Numbered from the stretch's first letter, positions 26,372-42,911 are shown. The stretch is 64,000 bases of DNA from Nevskiaceae bacterium (GCA_024234075.1 JACKOV010000002.1:945860-1009859), one strand, 5' to 3'. A program made the numbers and translations. Notes: generated by a model not told the origin, from the letters alone.

Positions 26372-26403
26372 CGGGGTTCGCTCGTCAAGGCGAGCGAACT
26401 CCG
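26372..26403 (+). promoter_or_regulatory. Long hairpin in the rplL-rpoB spacer (attenuator/processing site)
   Basis: A 13-bp stem (left arm 26372-26384, right arm 26391-26403, one G-T pair) closes the loop TCAAGG. No U-tract follows, so it is unlikely to terminate fully. In E. coli the same junction carries a partial terminator and an RNase III site that lower rpoBC expression relative to rplL. The position suggests the same role here. Confidence 0.65.
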
Positions 26404-26456
26404 TACTTGAATTGAATTGGTGATCTGCCTGGGATTGCATTCCCAAGGGGCGAAAC

Positions 26457-30534
<4,078 letters not shown>

Positions 30535-30536
<2 letters not shown>

Positions 30537-30689
30537 TCGCCCCGCGAGGGGCGATCGTTTCGGCGGTCGCATCGAGAGTCTGAATTGGTGGGATCGAACC
30601 AGGTTCGGAACAGCACATGGACGCGGGCGGCGAAGCCCGCGTCAAACCCGGGCGGCGAAGCCCGGGTCACAATCCGGGCCGAGAGGCCC
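30535..30689 (+). promoter_or_regulatory. rpoB-rpoC spacer with four hairpins
   Basis: Four successive perfect stems occupy the 167-bp gap. They are 9 bp with a GCGA loop overlapping the rpoB stop (30535-30556), 8 bp with loop GGCGAA (30621-30642), 8 bp with the same loop (30646-30667), and 5 bp with loop GAGA (30676-30689) just before the rpoC ribosome binding site. The middle two are near-copies in tandem. None has a U-tract. They may control mRNA processing or rpoC translation. Confidence 0.55.
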
Positions 30690-30703
30690 CGAGGAAAGCG
30701 CAC

Positions 30704-34912
<4,209 letters not shown>

Positions 34913-34924
34913 GGGTTGCCAGGT

Positions 34925-34962
34925 GCCCGCGCAGCTTCACGGTTGCGCGGGCCCGCTGTTTT
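34925..34962 (+). terminator. Terminator after rpoC
   Basis: A 9-bp stem (GCCCGCGCA / TGCGCGGGC, 34925-34952) with a 10-base loop is followed by CCGCTGTTTTCC. The moderate T run and the convergent gene on the other side support an intrinsic terminator closing the rpoBC transcript. Confidence 0.6.
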
Positions 34963-35041
34963 CCTTTCCTGCACGCGCACGCCCTGCCGGGCGTGTGGGC
35001 GCTCGACGCTGCAGCAGCAGGCCAGCTGCCGCCGGCTGCGG

Positions 35042-35983
35042 CTACTGCCAGCGGTTGTCGCCGCGGTCGACGAACGTGGGCGGCTCGACGGGCCGTCCGA
35101 GCGCGCCGCGGAAAGTCGTCGCCCAGGCCGAGAGGCTGGCACCCGGATGCAGATCGAGCGCTCCGGTACGGCCTTCGATGACACTGTCGTCGATGCGCAC
35201 CGATGCGCCCGGATTCACCACCAGCCCCCAATCGCCCGAACGCACCTGCACATTGGCGATCGTCAGCGTGCAGCCCCGTTCGGCGACGATTCCGGCGCCG
35301 GGCACATCGAGCACTACGCCCTGCAGGCTGCGCGTCTCGCCCGCGCCGCAGACCACGGGCACGGAAAGGCGCTGGCGTGCCCCGGCAGCCGGGATGCCAC
35401 CCGTTGCAGCGGTGCGGGCCGCCACGGGCGCCTGGTTCGTCCCGGCCGTGCGGGCGCTGCCGGGGGCACGTTCGATGCGGAAACCGGAACCCTCGATGAC
35501 CTGCACGCGCCCTTGCCGATCGCGCACCACGACGGCGGCGGCGGCAGGGTTGCCGGTTGCCGGCTCGGCCGCAGCGGGTTCGGTATCCGTGCCGGACAGG
35601 TCCGCCGCATCGACGAACGGGGTGGCGTGCTCGCCCGGGCGGGCGAGGTCGGTCGCGGCCGCCGCGACTTCGGTGCCGGCCGGCTCGTCGGCGGCCGGTT
35701 CGACGGTGGGCGCGGTGCCGGCGAGTTGCCCGGACCGGTCGATGGCTCGGACCGAGGACTGGGCGCCGAGGTCGATGGTCGTGACCGCGCCGCTGCTGCG
35801 CGAGCGCACGGTCAGCACCCCGGCCGCCACATCGGTGGATACCAGTTCCAGATCGGGTAGGGCGGAGAGGGTCAGCAACGCCCCCTCCAGCCGTTCTTCG
35901 CGCCGATCCGCGCAGGCCGTCAGCAGTATCGTGCCCGCGACGATGCCGGCTCCAAGAGTTCGCCAGATCCGCTGATTCTTCAT
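35042..35983 (-). CDS. Lipoprotein of unknown function with a possible beta-helix C-terminus
   Basis: The product is 313 aa. The leader MKNQRIWRTLGAGIVAGTILLTAC gives a lipobox with the cysteine at position 24. An Ala/Glu/Asp-rich linker occupies roughly 90-190. The C-terminal 110 residues have a repeating pattern (GVVLDVPGAGIVAERGCTLTIANVQVRSGDWGLVV, split by turns) that suggests a right-handed beta-helix as in parallel-helix carbohydrate-binding proteins. That fold call is inference. It lies between rpoC and the IclR gene, outside any visible operon. Confidence 0.7.
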   Translation of the reverse strand: MKNQRIWRTLGAGIVAGTILLTACADRREERLEGALLTLSALPDLELVSTDVAAGVLTVRSRSSGAVTTIDLGAQSSVRAIDRSGQLAGTAPTVEPAADEPAGTEVAAAATDLARPGEHATPFVDAADLSGTDTEPAAAEPATGNPAAAAVVVRDRQGRVQVIEGSGFRIERAPGSARTAGTNQAPVAARTAATGGIPAAGARQRLSVPVVCGAGETRSLQGVVLDVPGAGIVAERGCTLTIANVQVRSGDWGLVVNPGASVRIDDSVIEGRTGALDLHPGASLSAWATTFRGALGRPVEPPTFVDRGDNRWQ

Positions 35984-36084
35984 GGGCGGAGCCTAGCCCC
36001 GTCGGTCGGGGCTGTCAGTGGTTGCACCGTCCGCGCAGTGGCCACTGCCATCCGCGTGGCGGTTAATGTAATCTAGCGCCCGCT

Positions 36085-36915
36085 ATGGACGAACGCTCGA
36101 AGGACGATGCGGTCGGGACGACGGCCATCCCCGGTCTGGCTCGAACACCCCACCGGATGCCCCCCGGGCACCCCGCCCCGGTCCGGGTATTGCTGCGGGG
36201 CCTGGAATTGATCCATGTGCTGAACCGTTATGGTCCAATGACGACGGCGGCATTGAGCCAGAAACTGCGGCTGGCGCGGACCACGGTCAATCGCTGCCTG
36301 GCCACCCTCGAGGGCATGGATCTGGTGCACCGCGACGAGGTCCGGCGATTTTCGCTGAGCTTGAGCGCCAAGACGCTGAGCCACGGATTCGATGCCGTCG
36401 CCGAGCGGTTGGAGCCCATCCGCCGCGTGCTGCGCGAAACGGGGCCGAAGGTGCAGTGGCCGATTACCCTGTTCCGCTTCCACTTCCCCGACATGATGGT
36501 CGAGGATTCCACCGACCGGAGCAGCGGCTTCGCGATCGAGTATTTTGAACGGGGCGCCCGGTTGCCGGTGCTGACCACTGCGTCGGGTGGCGTGTTCCTC
36601 GCCTACAGCGACACGCGCGTCCGCGACGCCATCCTCGAGTACGTCTGGCCCAGGCGCTCGGAAGAAACGCAGGCGCTCTGGGCGGATCTCACCGCGCTGG
36701 AGGCCGACCTGGCGGCGACCCGCGAGCGCGGCTACGGCAAGGCGGTGCGGCCGTTGCGCCTGACCGAGCAGGGCAGTATCGCGATCCCGGTCATCGTCGA
36801 CGAGCAGCCGGTCGCGGCGCTGGCGGTGCGGTTCGCATTGTCCGCCGTGTCGTTCGACGAGGCGCGGCGGCGGCTGTTGCCGGCCCTGCAGGAGATCGTG
36901 CAGCGCGCCGCCTGA
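36085..36915 (+). CDS. IclR family transcriptional regulator
   Basis: The product is 276 aa. An N-terminal winged helix-turn-helix (LIHVLNRYGPMTTAALSQKLRLARTTVNRCLATLEGMDLVHRD, about residues 42-84) is followed by an IclR-type effector domain (TTASGGVFLAYSDTRVRDAILEYV, AIPVIVDEQPVAALAVRF). The effector is unknown. The regulator usually controls a nearby catabolic operon, but none is adjacent: the neighbours are two exported proteins and ribosomal genes. It may be an orphan or act at a distance. Confidence 0.85.
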   Translation: MDERSKDDAVGTTAIPGLARTPHRMPPGHPAPVRVLLRGLELIHVLNRYGPMTTAALSQKLRLARTTVNRCLATLEGMDLVHRDEVRRFSLSLSAKTLSHGFDAVAERLEPIRRVLRETGPKVQWPITLFRFHFPDMMVEDSTDRSSGFAIEYFERGARLPVLTTASGGVFLAYSDTRVRDAILEYVWPRRSEETQALWADLTALEADLAATRERGYGKAVRPLRLTEQGSIAIPVIVDEQPVAALAVRFALSAVSFDEARRRLLPALQEIVQRAA

Positions 36916-36943
36916 GACGGGCGACCGTACTCGCGTGGGATGG

Positions 36944-37645
36944 CTAGGGGCCGGTCGCGGGCGGCGCCGTGAGACCGTCATGCCGCTCGCGGTCGAAGAT
37001 GCGCCGCCACTCGATCTTGGGAAAACCGCCACTGGCGCTGCGGCGGATTACGACTTCCAGCTGACCGGTCCTCGGCAGCAGCCGGTAGCTCTCCACCAGC
37101 TTCGGGCCGCGCGGGACCCGCCGTTCGACGAGCAGCCGGTCGCGACGCCAGCGCACCCGCTGGTCGGCCAGTTCTCCTGTGGGCAGCGATACCTGGCTGG
37201 TGGCGCCGAGCTCCAGCGAGCGGGCCGAGTGGCTGGTCCGCAGGTCCACGTAGGTGACCGTCTGCACGATCGACAGCGTCGGCGATTCCCCCAGCAGCAG
37301 ACGCAAGGCCTCGAGCCGTTCCGGCCGGAACAGCCAGCTGGGCGGGCGTCGTTGCAGGGGCCGTGGCTGGCCGGTCGCCCGGTCGATCTCGTCCACCGGG
37401 TCGGGCAGCACCGAGTCTTCAGGGGCGATCACCTGCAGCAACTGTGGGGAGGAGGGGCTGGCGGGTTGCGGGCGTGCCGGTGGCAGGGGCGAGGGGCCGC
37501 TGGCGGCGGAGTTCAGCATCCAGTCGCCGGTCAGGTCGGGCGCGGCGGCGGCCGGGGCGGCCCGGCAATCCGTTCCGGTGCCGGTCCCGAGGCCCCAGGA
37601 CAGGGCCAGTACAGCAGCGAGTGCGGCGCGGCGGTGGGTGGCCAT
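36944..37645 (-). CDS. Exported protein of unknown function
   Basis: The product is 233 aa. A long signal peptide (MATHRRAALAAVLALSWGLG...RAAPAAAA) precedes PDLTGDWMLNSAASG, a proline-rich linker (residues 48-75), and a predicted beta-rich domain (VRWRRDRLLVERRVPRGPKLVESYRLLPRTGQLEVVIRR). The LTGDW and the lipocalin-like strand pattern suggest a small ligand-binding barrel, but no family can be named. It is convergent with the IclR gene and divergent from the str operon promoter. Confidence 0.65.
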   Translation of the reverse strand: MATHRRAALAAVLALSWGLGTGTGTDCRAAPAAAAPDLTGDWMLNSAASGPSPLPPARPQPASPSSPQLLQVIAPEDSVLPDPVDEIDRATGQPRPLQRRPPSWLFRPERLEALRLLLGESPTLSIVQTVTYVDLRTSHSARSLELGATSQVSLPTGELADQRVRWRRDRLLVERRVPRGPKLVESYRLLPRTGQLEVVIRRSASGGFPKIEWRRIFDRERHDGLTAPPATGP

Positions 37646-37713
37646 GGCCGCAGATCATGGCACGATCCTCTGGATTCTCGATCCGGCGCGGTCTGCTGCC
37701 CTGCGAGCGGCAA

Positions 37714-37742
37714 TTGACAGGTGCCCGACCCGTTCCTAGAAT
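37714..37742 (+). promoter_or_regulatory. Strong sigma-70 promoter of the str operon (rpsL-rpsG-fusA-tuf-rpsJ)
   Basis: TTGACA (6/6, 37714-37719), a 17-base spacer and TAGAAT (5/6, 37737-37742) form a near-perfect promoter. Its predicted start (about 37749) lies 340 bases before rpsL. Confidence 0.85.
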
Positions 37743-37748
37743 CCGCGG

Positions 37749-38089
37749 CCTTTATCGATCCGGTCGGCACATTCGCCGGGTCGACAAACAGCGGCTTAAG
37801 GACTTCGGGCCGCCCCCCGCAGGGAGGGCGGCCCGGTCGTCTGGAACGAACACCGTTCGTCTCGAGCCGCCCGCCGCAGCCGGTCGTGGGGCTGTCGGTC
37901 GTAGGCCCGAGTTCTCGCGTGTCGCCTCAAGTGGCGTGGCGCGCGATGTTTTGGCGGGCCCTGCGAGCGATGTCTCCTGTCCGGCACATTCGTGCCGATT
38001 CCCGCTCCGTCGGCTGCTGCCGGCGAGGCGACAACGGCCCCGACGACCCGCAGGGTCGCCGGGGCGACAACGAAGGAACTGGAGACTGC
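37749..38089 (+). promoter_or_regulatory. Long structured 5' leader of rpsL
   Basis: The roughly 340-nt leader contains no credible gene. Its most stable element is a perfect 9-bp stem (GGGCCGCCC / GGGCGGCCC, 37807-37834). The remainder is GC-rich with several weaker inverted repeats. The rpsL ribosome binding site (GGAACTGGAG) ends it. A leader this long before rpsL suggests autoregulation or attenuation, but no known ribosomal-protein site was recognised. Confidence 0.45.
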
Positions 38090-38464
38090 ATGGCCACCAC
38101 CGGTCAATTGATCCGCGCCCCGCGTCGGACCCGGGCGGAAAAAACCAAGGTGCCCGCCCTGGGCGCGGCGCCTCAGAAGCGCGGCGTCTGCACCCGCGTC
38201 TACACCACGACCCCGAAGAAGCCGAACTCGGCGCTTCGCAAGGTCTGTCGTGTCCGCCTCGTCAATGGTTACGAGGTCAGCTCGTACATCGGCGGCGAAG
38301 GCCACAACCTGCAGGAGCACTCGGTGGTGCTGATCCGCGGCGGCCGCGTCAAGGATCTTCCCGGTGTCCGTTATCACACGGTCCGCGGCACGCTCGATTG
38401 CGCCGGCGTCAACAATCGCAAGCAGAGCCGCTCCAAGTACGGCGCCAAGCGCCCGAAGAAGTAA
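38090..38464 (+). CDS. rpsL: 30S ribosomal protein S12
   Basis: The product is 124 aa, the family length. TTTPKKPNSALRKVCRVRL and GGRVKDLPGVRYHTVRG are intact, so the lysines mutated in streptomycin resistance are wild type and Asp89 is available for RimO. S12 monitors decoding at the A site. It is followed by rpsG after 19 bp. Confidence 0.99.
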   Translation: MATTGQLIRAPRRTRAEKTKVPALGAAPQKRGVCTRVYTTTPKKPNSALRKVCRVRLVNGYEVSSYIGGEGHNLQEHSVVLIRGGRVKDLPGVRYHTVRGTLDCAGVNNRKQSRSKYGAKRPKK

Positions 38465-38483
38465 GTCTCAGGAGTAGTCAACG

Positions 38484-38963
38484 ATGTCCCGCCGTTCCCA
38501 GGCTCCCGTCCGCCACATCCTGCCGGATCCGAAGTTCAACAGCGAAATGCTGGCGAAGTTCATGAACGTCGTGATGAAGAGCGGCAAGAAATCCGCCGCC
38601 GAGCGCATCATCTACGGTGCGATCGACCGCATCACCGAAAAGACCGGCAAGCAGGGCGGCGATGCTCTGGAAGTGCTCTCGCAGGCGCTCGAGAACGTCA
38701 AGCCGGTGGTCGAGGTGAAGTCGCGCCGCGTCGGCGGCGCCACCTACCAGGTGCCGGTCGAAGTCCGTGCGGCCCGCCGCCAGACGCTGGCGATGCGCTG
38801 GGTCATCGAGGCGGCGCGTGCGCGCAGCGAGAAGTCGATGTCGTTCCGCCTGGCGCACGAGCTGATGGAGGCTTCCGAGAATCGCGGCGCCGCCGTGCGC
38901 AAGCGCGAGGATACGCATCGCATGGCCGAGGCCAACCGGGCCTTCGCTCACTATAGGTGGTAA
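38484..38963 (+). CDS. rpsG: 30S ribosomal protein S7
   Basis: The product is 159 aa, close to the usual 156. LARFMNVVMKSGKKSAAERIIYGA-type and NVKPVVEVKSRRVGGATYQVPVEVR motifs and the C-terminal KREDTHRMAEANRAFAHYRW are present. S7 nucleates the 30S head and in E. coli regulates the str operon by binding the rpsL-rpsG spacer. Here that spacer is only 19 bp, so regulation probably differs. Confidence 0.98.
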   Translation: MSRRSQAPVRHILPDPKFNSEMLAKFMNVVMKSGKKSAAERIIYGAIDRITEKTGKQGGDALEVLSQALENVKPVVEVKSRRVGGATYQVPVEVRAARRQTLAMRWVIEAARARSEKSMSFRLAHELMEASENRGAAVRKREDTHRMAEANRAFAHYRW

Positions 38964-38968
38964 TTCAA

Positions 38969-39025
38969 GGGGGTCGGCTTCGCCGACCCCCTCCGAGATT
39001 TGTCGGGCTCCGGCTGCCGCCGGAG
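38969..39025 (+). promoter_or_regulatory. Two hairpins in the rpsG-fusA spacer
   Basis: A 10-bp stem with a three-base loop (GGGGGTCGGC-TTC-GCCGACCCCC, 38969-38991) is followed by a 7-bp stem (CTCCGGC-TGCC-GCCGGAG, 39008-39025). No U-tract follows. They could reduce read-through or be cleaved between rpsG and fusA. Confidence 0.55.
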
Positions 39026-39084
39026 ATCCGGAATTCGGAAGCCCCGCGATCCATCAGTCGAGAGAACCCAGCTCCCTATCCGCC

Positions 39085-41172
39085 ATGGCCCGATCCACCC
39101 CCATCGAGCGCTACCGAAACATCGGGATCTCCGCGCACATCGACGCGGGGAAGACCACGACGAGCGAGCGCATCCTGTTCTACACGGGGGTATCGCACAA
39201 GATCGGCGAGGTCCACGACGGCGCGGCCGTGATGGACTACATGGAGCAGGAACAGGAACGCGGCATCACGATCACCTCGGCTGCGACCACCTGCTTCTGG
39301 AAGGGCATGGACAAGACCCTGCCCGAGCATCGCATCAACATCATCGACACGCCCGGACACGTCGATTTCACGATCGAGGTCGAGCGCTCCCTGCGGGTGC
39401 TCGATTCCGCGGTCGCGCTGTTCTGCGCCGTCTCGGGCGTGCAGCCGCAGTCGGAAACGGTCTGGCGGCAGATGAACCGCTACAACGTGCCGCGCATCGC
39501 CTTCGTCAACAAGATGGATCGCGCCGGCGCCGACTTTCTGCGCTGCGTCGAGCAGATCCGCACCCGGCTGCGCGGCAATCCGGTGCCGATCCAGTTGCCG
39601 ATCGGCGCCGAGGACGGTTTCGAAGGTGTCATCGACCTGTTGCGGATGAAGGCCGTCTACTGGGACATGGAAACCCAGGGGATGAAGTTCGAGTACCGCG
39701 ACATTCCGGCGGGGCTGCTGGCCAAGGCGGAGCAATACCGCATTGCGATGGTCGAAGCGGCCGCCGAAGCCAACGAGACGCTGACCAACAAGTATCTCGA
39801 AGGTGGCGAGCTGTCGATCGAGGAGATCAACCAGGGCCTGCGCGAGCGTTCACTGCGCAACGAGGTCGTGCTGTGCATGTGCGGCTCGGCGTTCAAGAAC
39901 AAGGGCGTGCAGGCGCTGCTCGACGCCATCATCGCCTACATGCCTTCGCCGGTGGAGATGCCGCCGGTCAAGGGCATCGACGAGCGCGGCGAGCCGGCGA
40001 CCCGCACGGCCGATGATGCCGCGCCGTTCGCGGCGCTCGCGTTCAAGATCCTGAACGATCCCTTCGTCGGCAATCTGACGTTCTTCCGGGTCTATTCCGG
40101 CGTGCTGAATTCGGGCGACACGGTGTTCGTTCCGAGCCGCGGCAAGACCGAGCGCATCGGCCGCCTGCTGCAGATGCACGCCTCCGACCGCACCGAACTC
40201 AAGGAAGTCCGCGCCGGCGATATCGCCGCGGCGGTCGGACTCAAGGACGTGATCACCGGCGACACGCTGTGCGCGCAGGACAAGGTCATCACACTCGAGA
40301 AGATGGTGTTCCCGAACCCCGTCATCTCGGTGGCGGTCGAGCCGAAGACCAAGGCCGACCAGGAAAGGATGGGCATGGCGCTGCAGCGTCTCGCCAAGGA
40401 AGACCCGTCGTTCCGGGTCTCGACCGATCCCGAGTCGGGCCAGACGATCATCGCGGGGATGGGCGAGCTGCACCTCGAGATCATCGTCGATCGCATGAAG
40501 CGCGAGTTCAAGGTCGAGGCGAACGTCGGCAAGCCGCAGGTCGCCTACCGCGAGACCATCCGCGGCTCGGTCGAGTCCGAGGGCAAGTTCGTGCGCCAGT
40601 CCGGCGGCCGCGGCCAGTACGGGCACGTCTGGCTGAAGATCGAGCCGAGCGCGCCCGGCAAGGGCTACGAGTTCGTCAACGGCATCGTCGGCGGCGCGAT
40701 CCCGCGCGAGTTCATTCCGGCGATCGACAAGGGCATCAAGGAAACCGTCGATACCGGCGTGCTCGCCGGCTATCCGATCGTCGACGTCAGGGTCACGGCC
40801 TTCGACGGCTCGTTCCACGACGTGGATTCGAACGAAATGGCGTTCAAGATCGCCGCCTCGATCGGTTTCAAGGACGGCTTTCGCAACGCCAGGCCGGTGC
40901 TGCTCGAGCCGATCATGAAGGTCGAGGTCGTCACGCCCGAAGACTATTCGGGCGACGTGATCGGCGATCTCAACCGGCGCCGCGGCCAGATCACCGGCAT
41001 GGAGGATTCGCCCGCGGGCAAGTCGATCCTTGCCGAAGTGCCGCTGTCGGAGATGTTCGGTTACGCGACCTCGGTGCGTTCCATGAGCCAGGGTCGAGCC
41101 ACCTTCACGATGGAATTCGAGAAATACCTGGAGGTTCCGCCGAACGTGGCGGACTCCATCATCCGGAATTGA
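39085..41172 (+). CDS. fusA: Elongation factor G
   Basis: The product is 695 aa. The translocation GTPase has complete G motifs (AHIDAGKTT, DTPGHVDF, NKMD) and all five domains, including the domain IV loop (RQSGGRGQYGHVWL) and the C-terminal MSQGRATFTMEFEKY. It is chromosomal EF-G type I. The codon pattern resembles rpoB and rpsL, not the tuf genes. Confidence 0.99.
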   Translation: MARSTPIERYRNIGISAHIDAGKTTTSERILFYTGVSHKIGEVHDGAAVMDYMEQEQERGITITSAATTCFWKGMDKTLPEHRINIIDTPGHVDFTIEVERSLRVLDSAVALFCAVSGVQPQSETVWRQMNRYNVPRIAFVNKMDRAGADFLRCVEQIRTRLRGNPVPIQLPIGAEDGFEGVIDLLRMKAVYWDMETQGMKFEYRDIPAGLLAKAEQYRIAMVEAAAEANETLTNKYLEGGELSIEEINQGLRERSLRNEVVLCMCGSAFKNKGVQALLDAIIAYMPSPVEMPPVKGIDERGEPATRTADDAAPFAALAFKILNDPFVGNLTFFRVYSGVLNSGDTVFVPSRGKTERIGRLLQMHASDRTELKEVRAGDIAAAVGLKDVITGDTLCAQDKVITLEKMVFPNPVISVAVEPKTKADQERMGMALQRLAKEDPSFRVSTDPESGQTIIAGMGELHLEIIVDRMKREFKVEANVGKPQVAYRETIRGSVESEGKFVRQSGGRGQYGHVWLKIEPSAPGKGYEFVNGIVGGAIPREFIPAIDKGIKETVDTGVLAGYPIVDVRVTAFDGSFHDVDSNEMAFKIAASIGFKDGFRNARPVLLEPIMKVEVVTPEDYSGDVIGDLNRRRGQITGMEDSPAGKSILAEVPLSEMFGYATSVRSMSQGRATFTMEFEKYLEVPPNVADSIIRN

Positions 41173-41183
41173 TCAGCTCATGT

Positions 41184-41244
41184 ACGGGCTGCGCGTTGCT
41201 GCGACGCATGCCCCGGACGAAATCCTAACCAACGCGCAGCCCGT
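41184..41244 (+). promoter_or_regulatory. 15-bp inverted repeat between fusA and tuf
   Basis: A perfect 15-bp stem (left 41184-41198, right 41230-41244) encloses a 31-base loop in the 95-bp spacer. There is no U-tract. It is a strong candidate for an attenuator or RNase III processing signal at a junction where tuf needs more output than fusA. Confidence 0.6.
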
Positions 41245-41267
41245 TAACCCTCGCCGGAGGCGATGAA

Positions 41268-42458
41268 ATGTCGAAGGAAAAATTTGAACGATCGAAGCCG
41301 CACGTGAACGTTGGGACGATAGGCCACGTGGATCACGGCAAGACCACGCTGACGGCGGCGCTGACGAAGGTGATGGCGGAGAAGCACGGGGGAGAGTTCC
41401 GTGCGTACGACCAGATCGACAAGGCGCCTGAAGAGAAGGCGCGCGGGATCACGATTTCGACGTCGCACGTGGAGTACGAGTCTGACCAGCGGCACTACGC
41501 GCACGTGGACTGTCCGGGGCACGCGGACTATGTGAAGAACATGATCACGGGTGCGGCGCAGATGGACGGTGCGATTTTGGTGGTGTCGGCGGCGGATGGC
41601 CCGATGCCGCAGACGCGCGAGCACATATTGCTGAGCCGTCAGGTGGGCGTGCCGTACATTGTCGTGTTCATGAACAAGGCGGACATGGTGGACGACAAGG
41701 AGCTGCTGGAGCTGGTGGAGATGGAGGTGCGCGAGCTGCTCTCCACGTACAAGTTTCCGGGAGACGATACGCCGATTGTGGTGGGTTCGGCGCTGAAGGC
41801 GCTGGAGGGGGACCAGAGCGAGATTGGCGTGCCGGCGATCATCAAGCTGGTCGGCGAGATGGACAAGTACATTCCGGTGCCGAAGCGGGAGGTGGAGAAG
41901 CCGTTTTTGATGCCGGTGGAAGACGTGTTTTCGATTTCGGGCCGCGGCACGGTGGTGACGGGCCGGATCGAGCGCGGGATCGTGAAGGTGAACGACGAAG
42001 TGGAGATCATCGGGCTGAAGCCGACGGTGAAGACGACCTGCACGGGCGTGGAGATGTTCAGGAAGCTGCTGGACGAAGGTCAGGCGGGTGACAACGTGGG
42101 TGTGTTGCTGCGTGGCACGAAGCGCGAGGACGTGGAGCGGGGTCAGGTACTGGCGAAGCCGGGCTCGATCAATCCGCACACGGCGTTTGAGTGCGAGGTG
42201 TACGTGCTGACGAAGGAAGAGGGTGGTCGTCACACGCCGTTTTTCAAGGGATATCGGCCGCAGTTTTACTTCCGCACGACGGACGTGACGGGGACGATCG
42301 AGTTGCCGGAGAACACGGAGATGGTGATGCCTGGCGACAACATCAAGATGAACGTGGAGCTGCTGGCGCCGATTGCGATGGAAGAGGGCCTGCGCTTTGC
42401 GATCCGCGAGGGCGGACGCACGGTGGGCGCGGGCGTCGTCTCCAAGATCGTCAAGTAA
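41268..42458 (+). CDS. tuf: Elongation factor Tu, copy 2
   Basis: The product is 396 aa and identical in sequence to copy 1. It sits in tufA position at the end of the str operon, 17 bp before rpsJ. Only one nucleotide differs from copy 1 across 1191 bp (a silent GGC for GGT). Upstream, the likeness stops at the ATG apart from the shared CCGGAGGC ribosome binding site; downstream it stops at the first two bases of the stop codon. This implies very recent gene conversion confined to the ORF. It shares the unusual ACG/GTG/GCG-rich codon use. Confidence 0.98.
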   Translation: MSKEKFERSKPHVNVGTIGHVDHGKTTLTAALTKVMAEKHGGEFRAYDQIDKAPEEKARGITISTSHVEYESDQRHYAHVDCPGHADYVKNMITGAAQMDGAILVVSAADGPMPQTREHILLSRQVGVPYIVVFMNKADMVDDKELLELVEMEVRELLSTYKFPGDDTPIVVGSALKALEGDQSEIGVPAIIKLVGEMDKYIPVPKREVEKPFLMPVEDVFSISGRGTVVTGRIERGIVKVNDEVEIIGLKPTVKTTCTGVEMFRKLLDEGQAGDNVGVLLRGTKREDVERGQVLAKPGSINPHTAFECEVYVLTKEEGGRHTPFFKGYRPQFYFRTTDVTGTIELPENTEMVMPGDNIKMNVELLAPIAMEEGLRFAIREGGRTVGAGVVSKIVK

Positions 42459-42475
42459 CGCCGGGTATTACCAAC

Positions 42476-42787
42476 ATGGCAAATCAAAATATTCGGATCC
42501 GCTTGAAGGCGTTCGATCACCGATTGATCGACACCTCGGCCCGCGAGATCGTCGAGACGGCGAAGCGCACCGGCGCGACCGTCCGCGGTCCCGTGCCGTT
42601 GCCGACCAAGATGGAGCGGTTCACGCTGCTCGTCAGCCCGCATGGCGACAAGGACGCCCGCGACCAGCTCGAGCTGCGGACCCACAAGCGTTTGATGGAC
42701 ATCCTCAACCCGACCGACAAGACCGTCGATGCGCTGATGCGCCTCGAGCTGCCGGCGGGCGTGGACGTCCAGATCAAGCTGAACTGA
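42476..42787 (+). CDS. rpsJ: 30S ribosomal protein S10 (NusE)
   Basis: The product is 103 aa, standard length. NIRIRLKAFDHRLIDTSAREIVETAKRTGA and KRLMDILNPTDKTVDALMRLELPAGVDV are diagnostic. S10 works in the 30S head and as NusE in antitermination with NusB/NusG. It is only 17 bp after tuf and separated from rplC by 401 bp with a hairpin and promoter, so it belongs to the str transcript. Confidence 0.98.
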   Translation: MANQNIRIRLKAFDHRLIDTSAREIVETAKRTGATVRGPVPLPTKMERFTLLVSPHGDKDARDQLELRTHKRLMDILNPTDKTVDALMRLELPAGVDVQIKLN

Positions 42788-42789
42788 TT

Positions 42790-42825
42790 GCCGGCGGACC
42801 GCTCTCCCCGGAGCGGTCCGCCGGC
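42790..42825 (+). terminator. Strong hairpin after rpsJ, probable transcript end
   Basis: A perfect 15-bp GC-rich stem (GCCGGCGGACCGCTC / GAGCGGTCCGCCGGC) with a 6-base loop begins three bases after the rpsJ stop codon. It lacks a U-tract. A promoter follows 50 bp later, so this probably marks the end of the str-rpsJ transcript, perhaps with Rho or by processing. Confidence 0.6.
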
Positions 42826-42875
42826 CGATCCCGTCGGGTCGGTCAGGGCATTGCAGGGCCGCGATCTTATGGTGC

Positions 42876-42904
42876 TTGCAAGCCCACGGGGCGCCGCTTA
42901 CAAT
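42876..42904 (+). promoter_or_regulatory. Sigma-70 promoter of the rplC-led S10 operon
   Basis: TTGCAA (4/6, 42876-42881), 17-base spacer and TACAAT (5/6, 42899-42904) form a good promoter in the gap between rpsJ and rplC. Its start site would lie about 280 nt before rplC. Confidence 0.75.
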
Positions 42905-42911
42905 GCGCGCC

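Noticed and set aside
30617..30703. Extended N-terminus of RpoC from an ATG at 30617
   Set aside because: The added residues are translated from the spacer hairpins, are low complexity and do not match RpoC. The ATG at 30704 has a good ribosome binding site and the family start.
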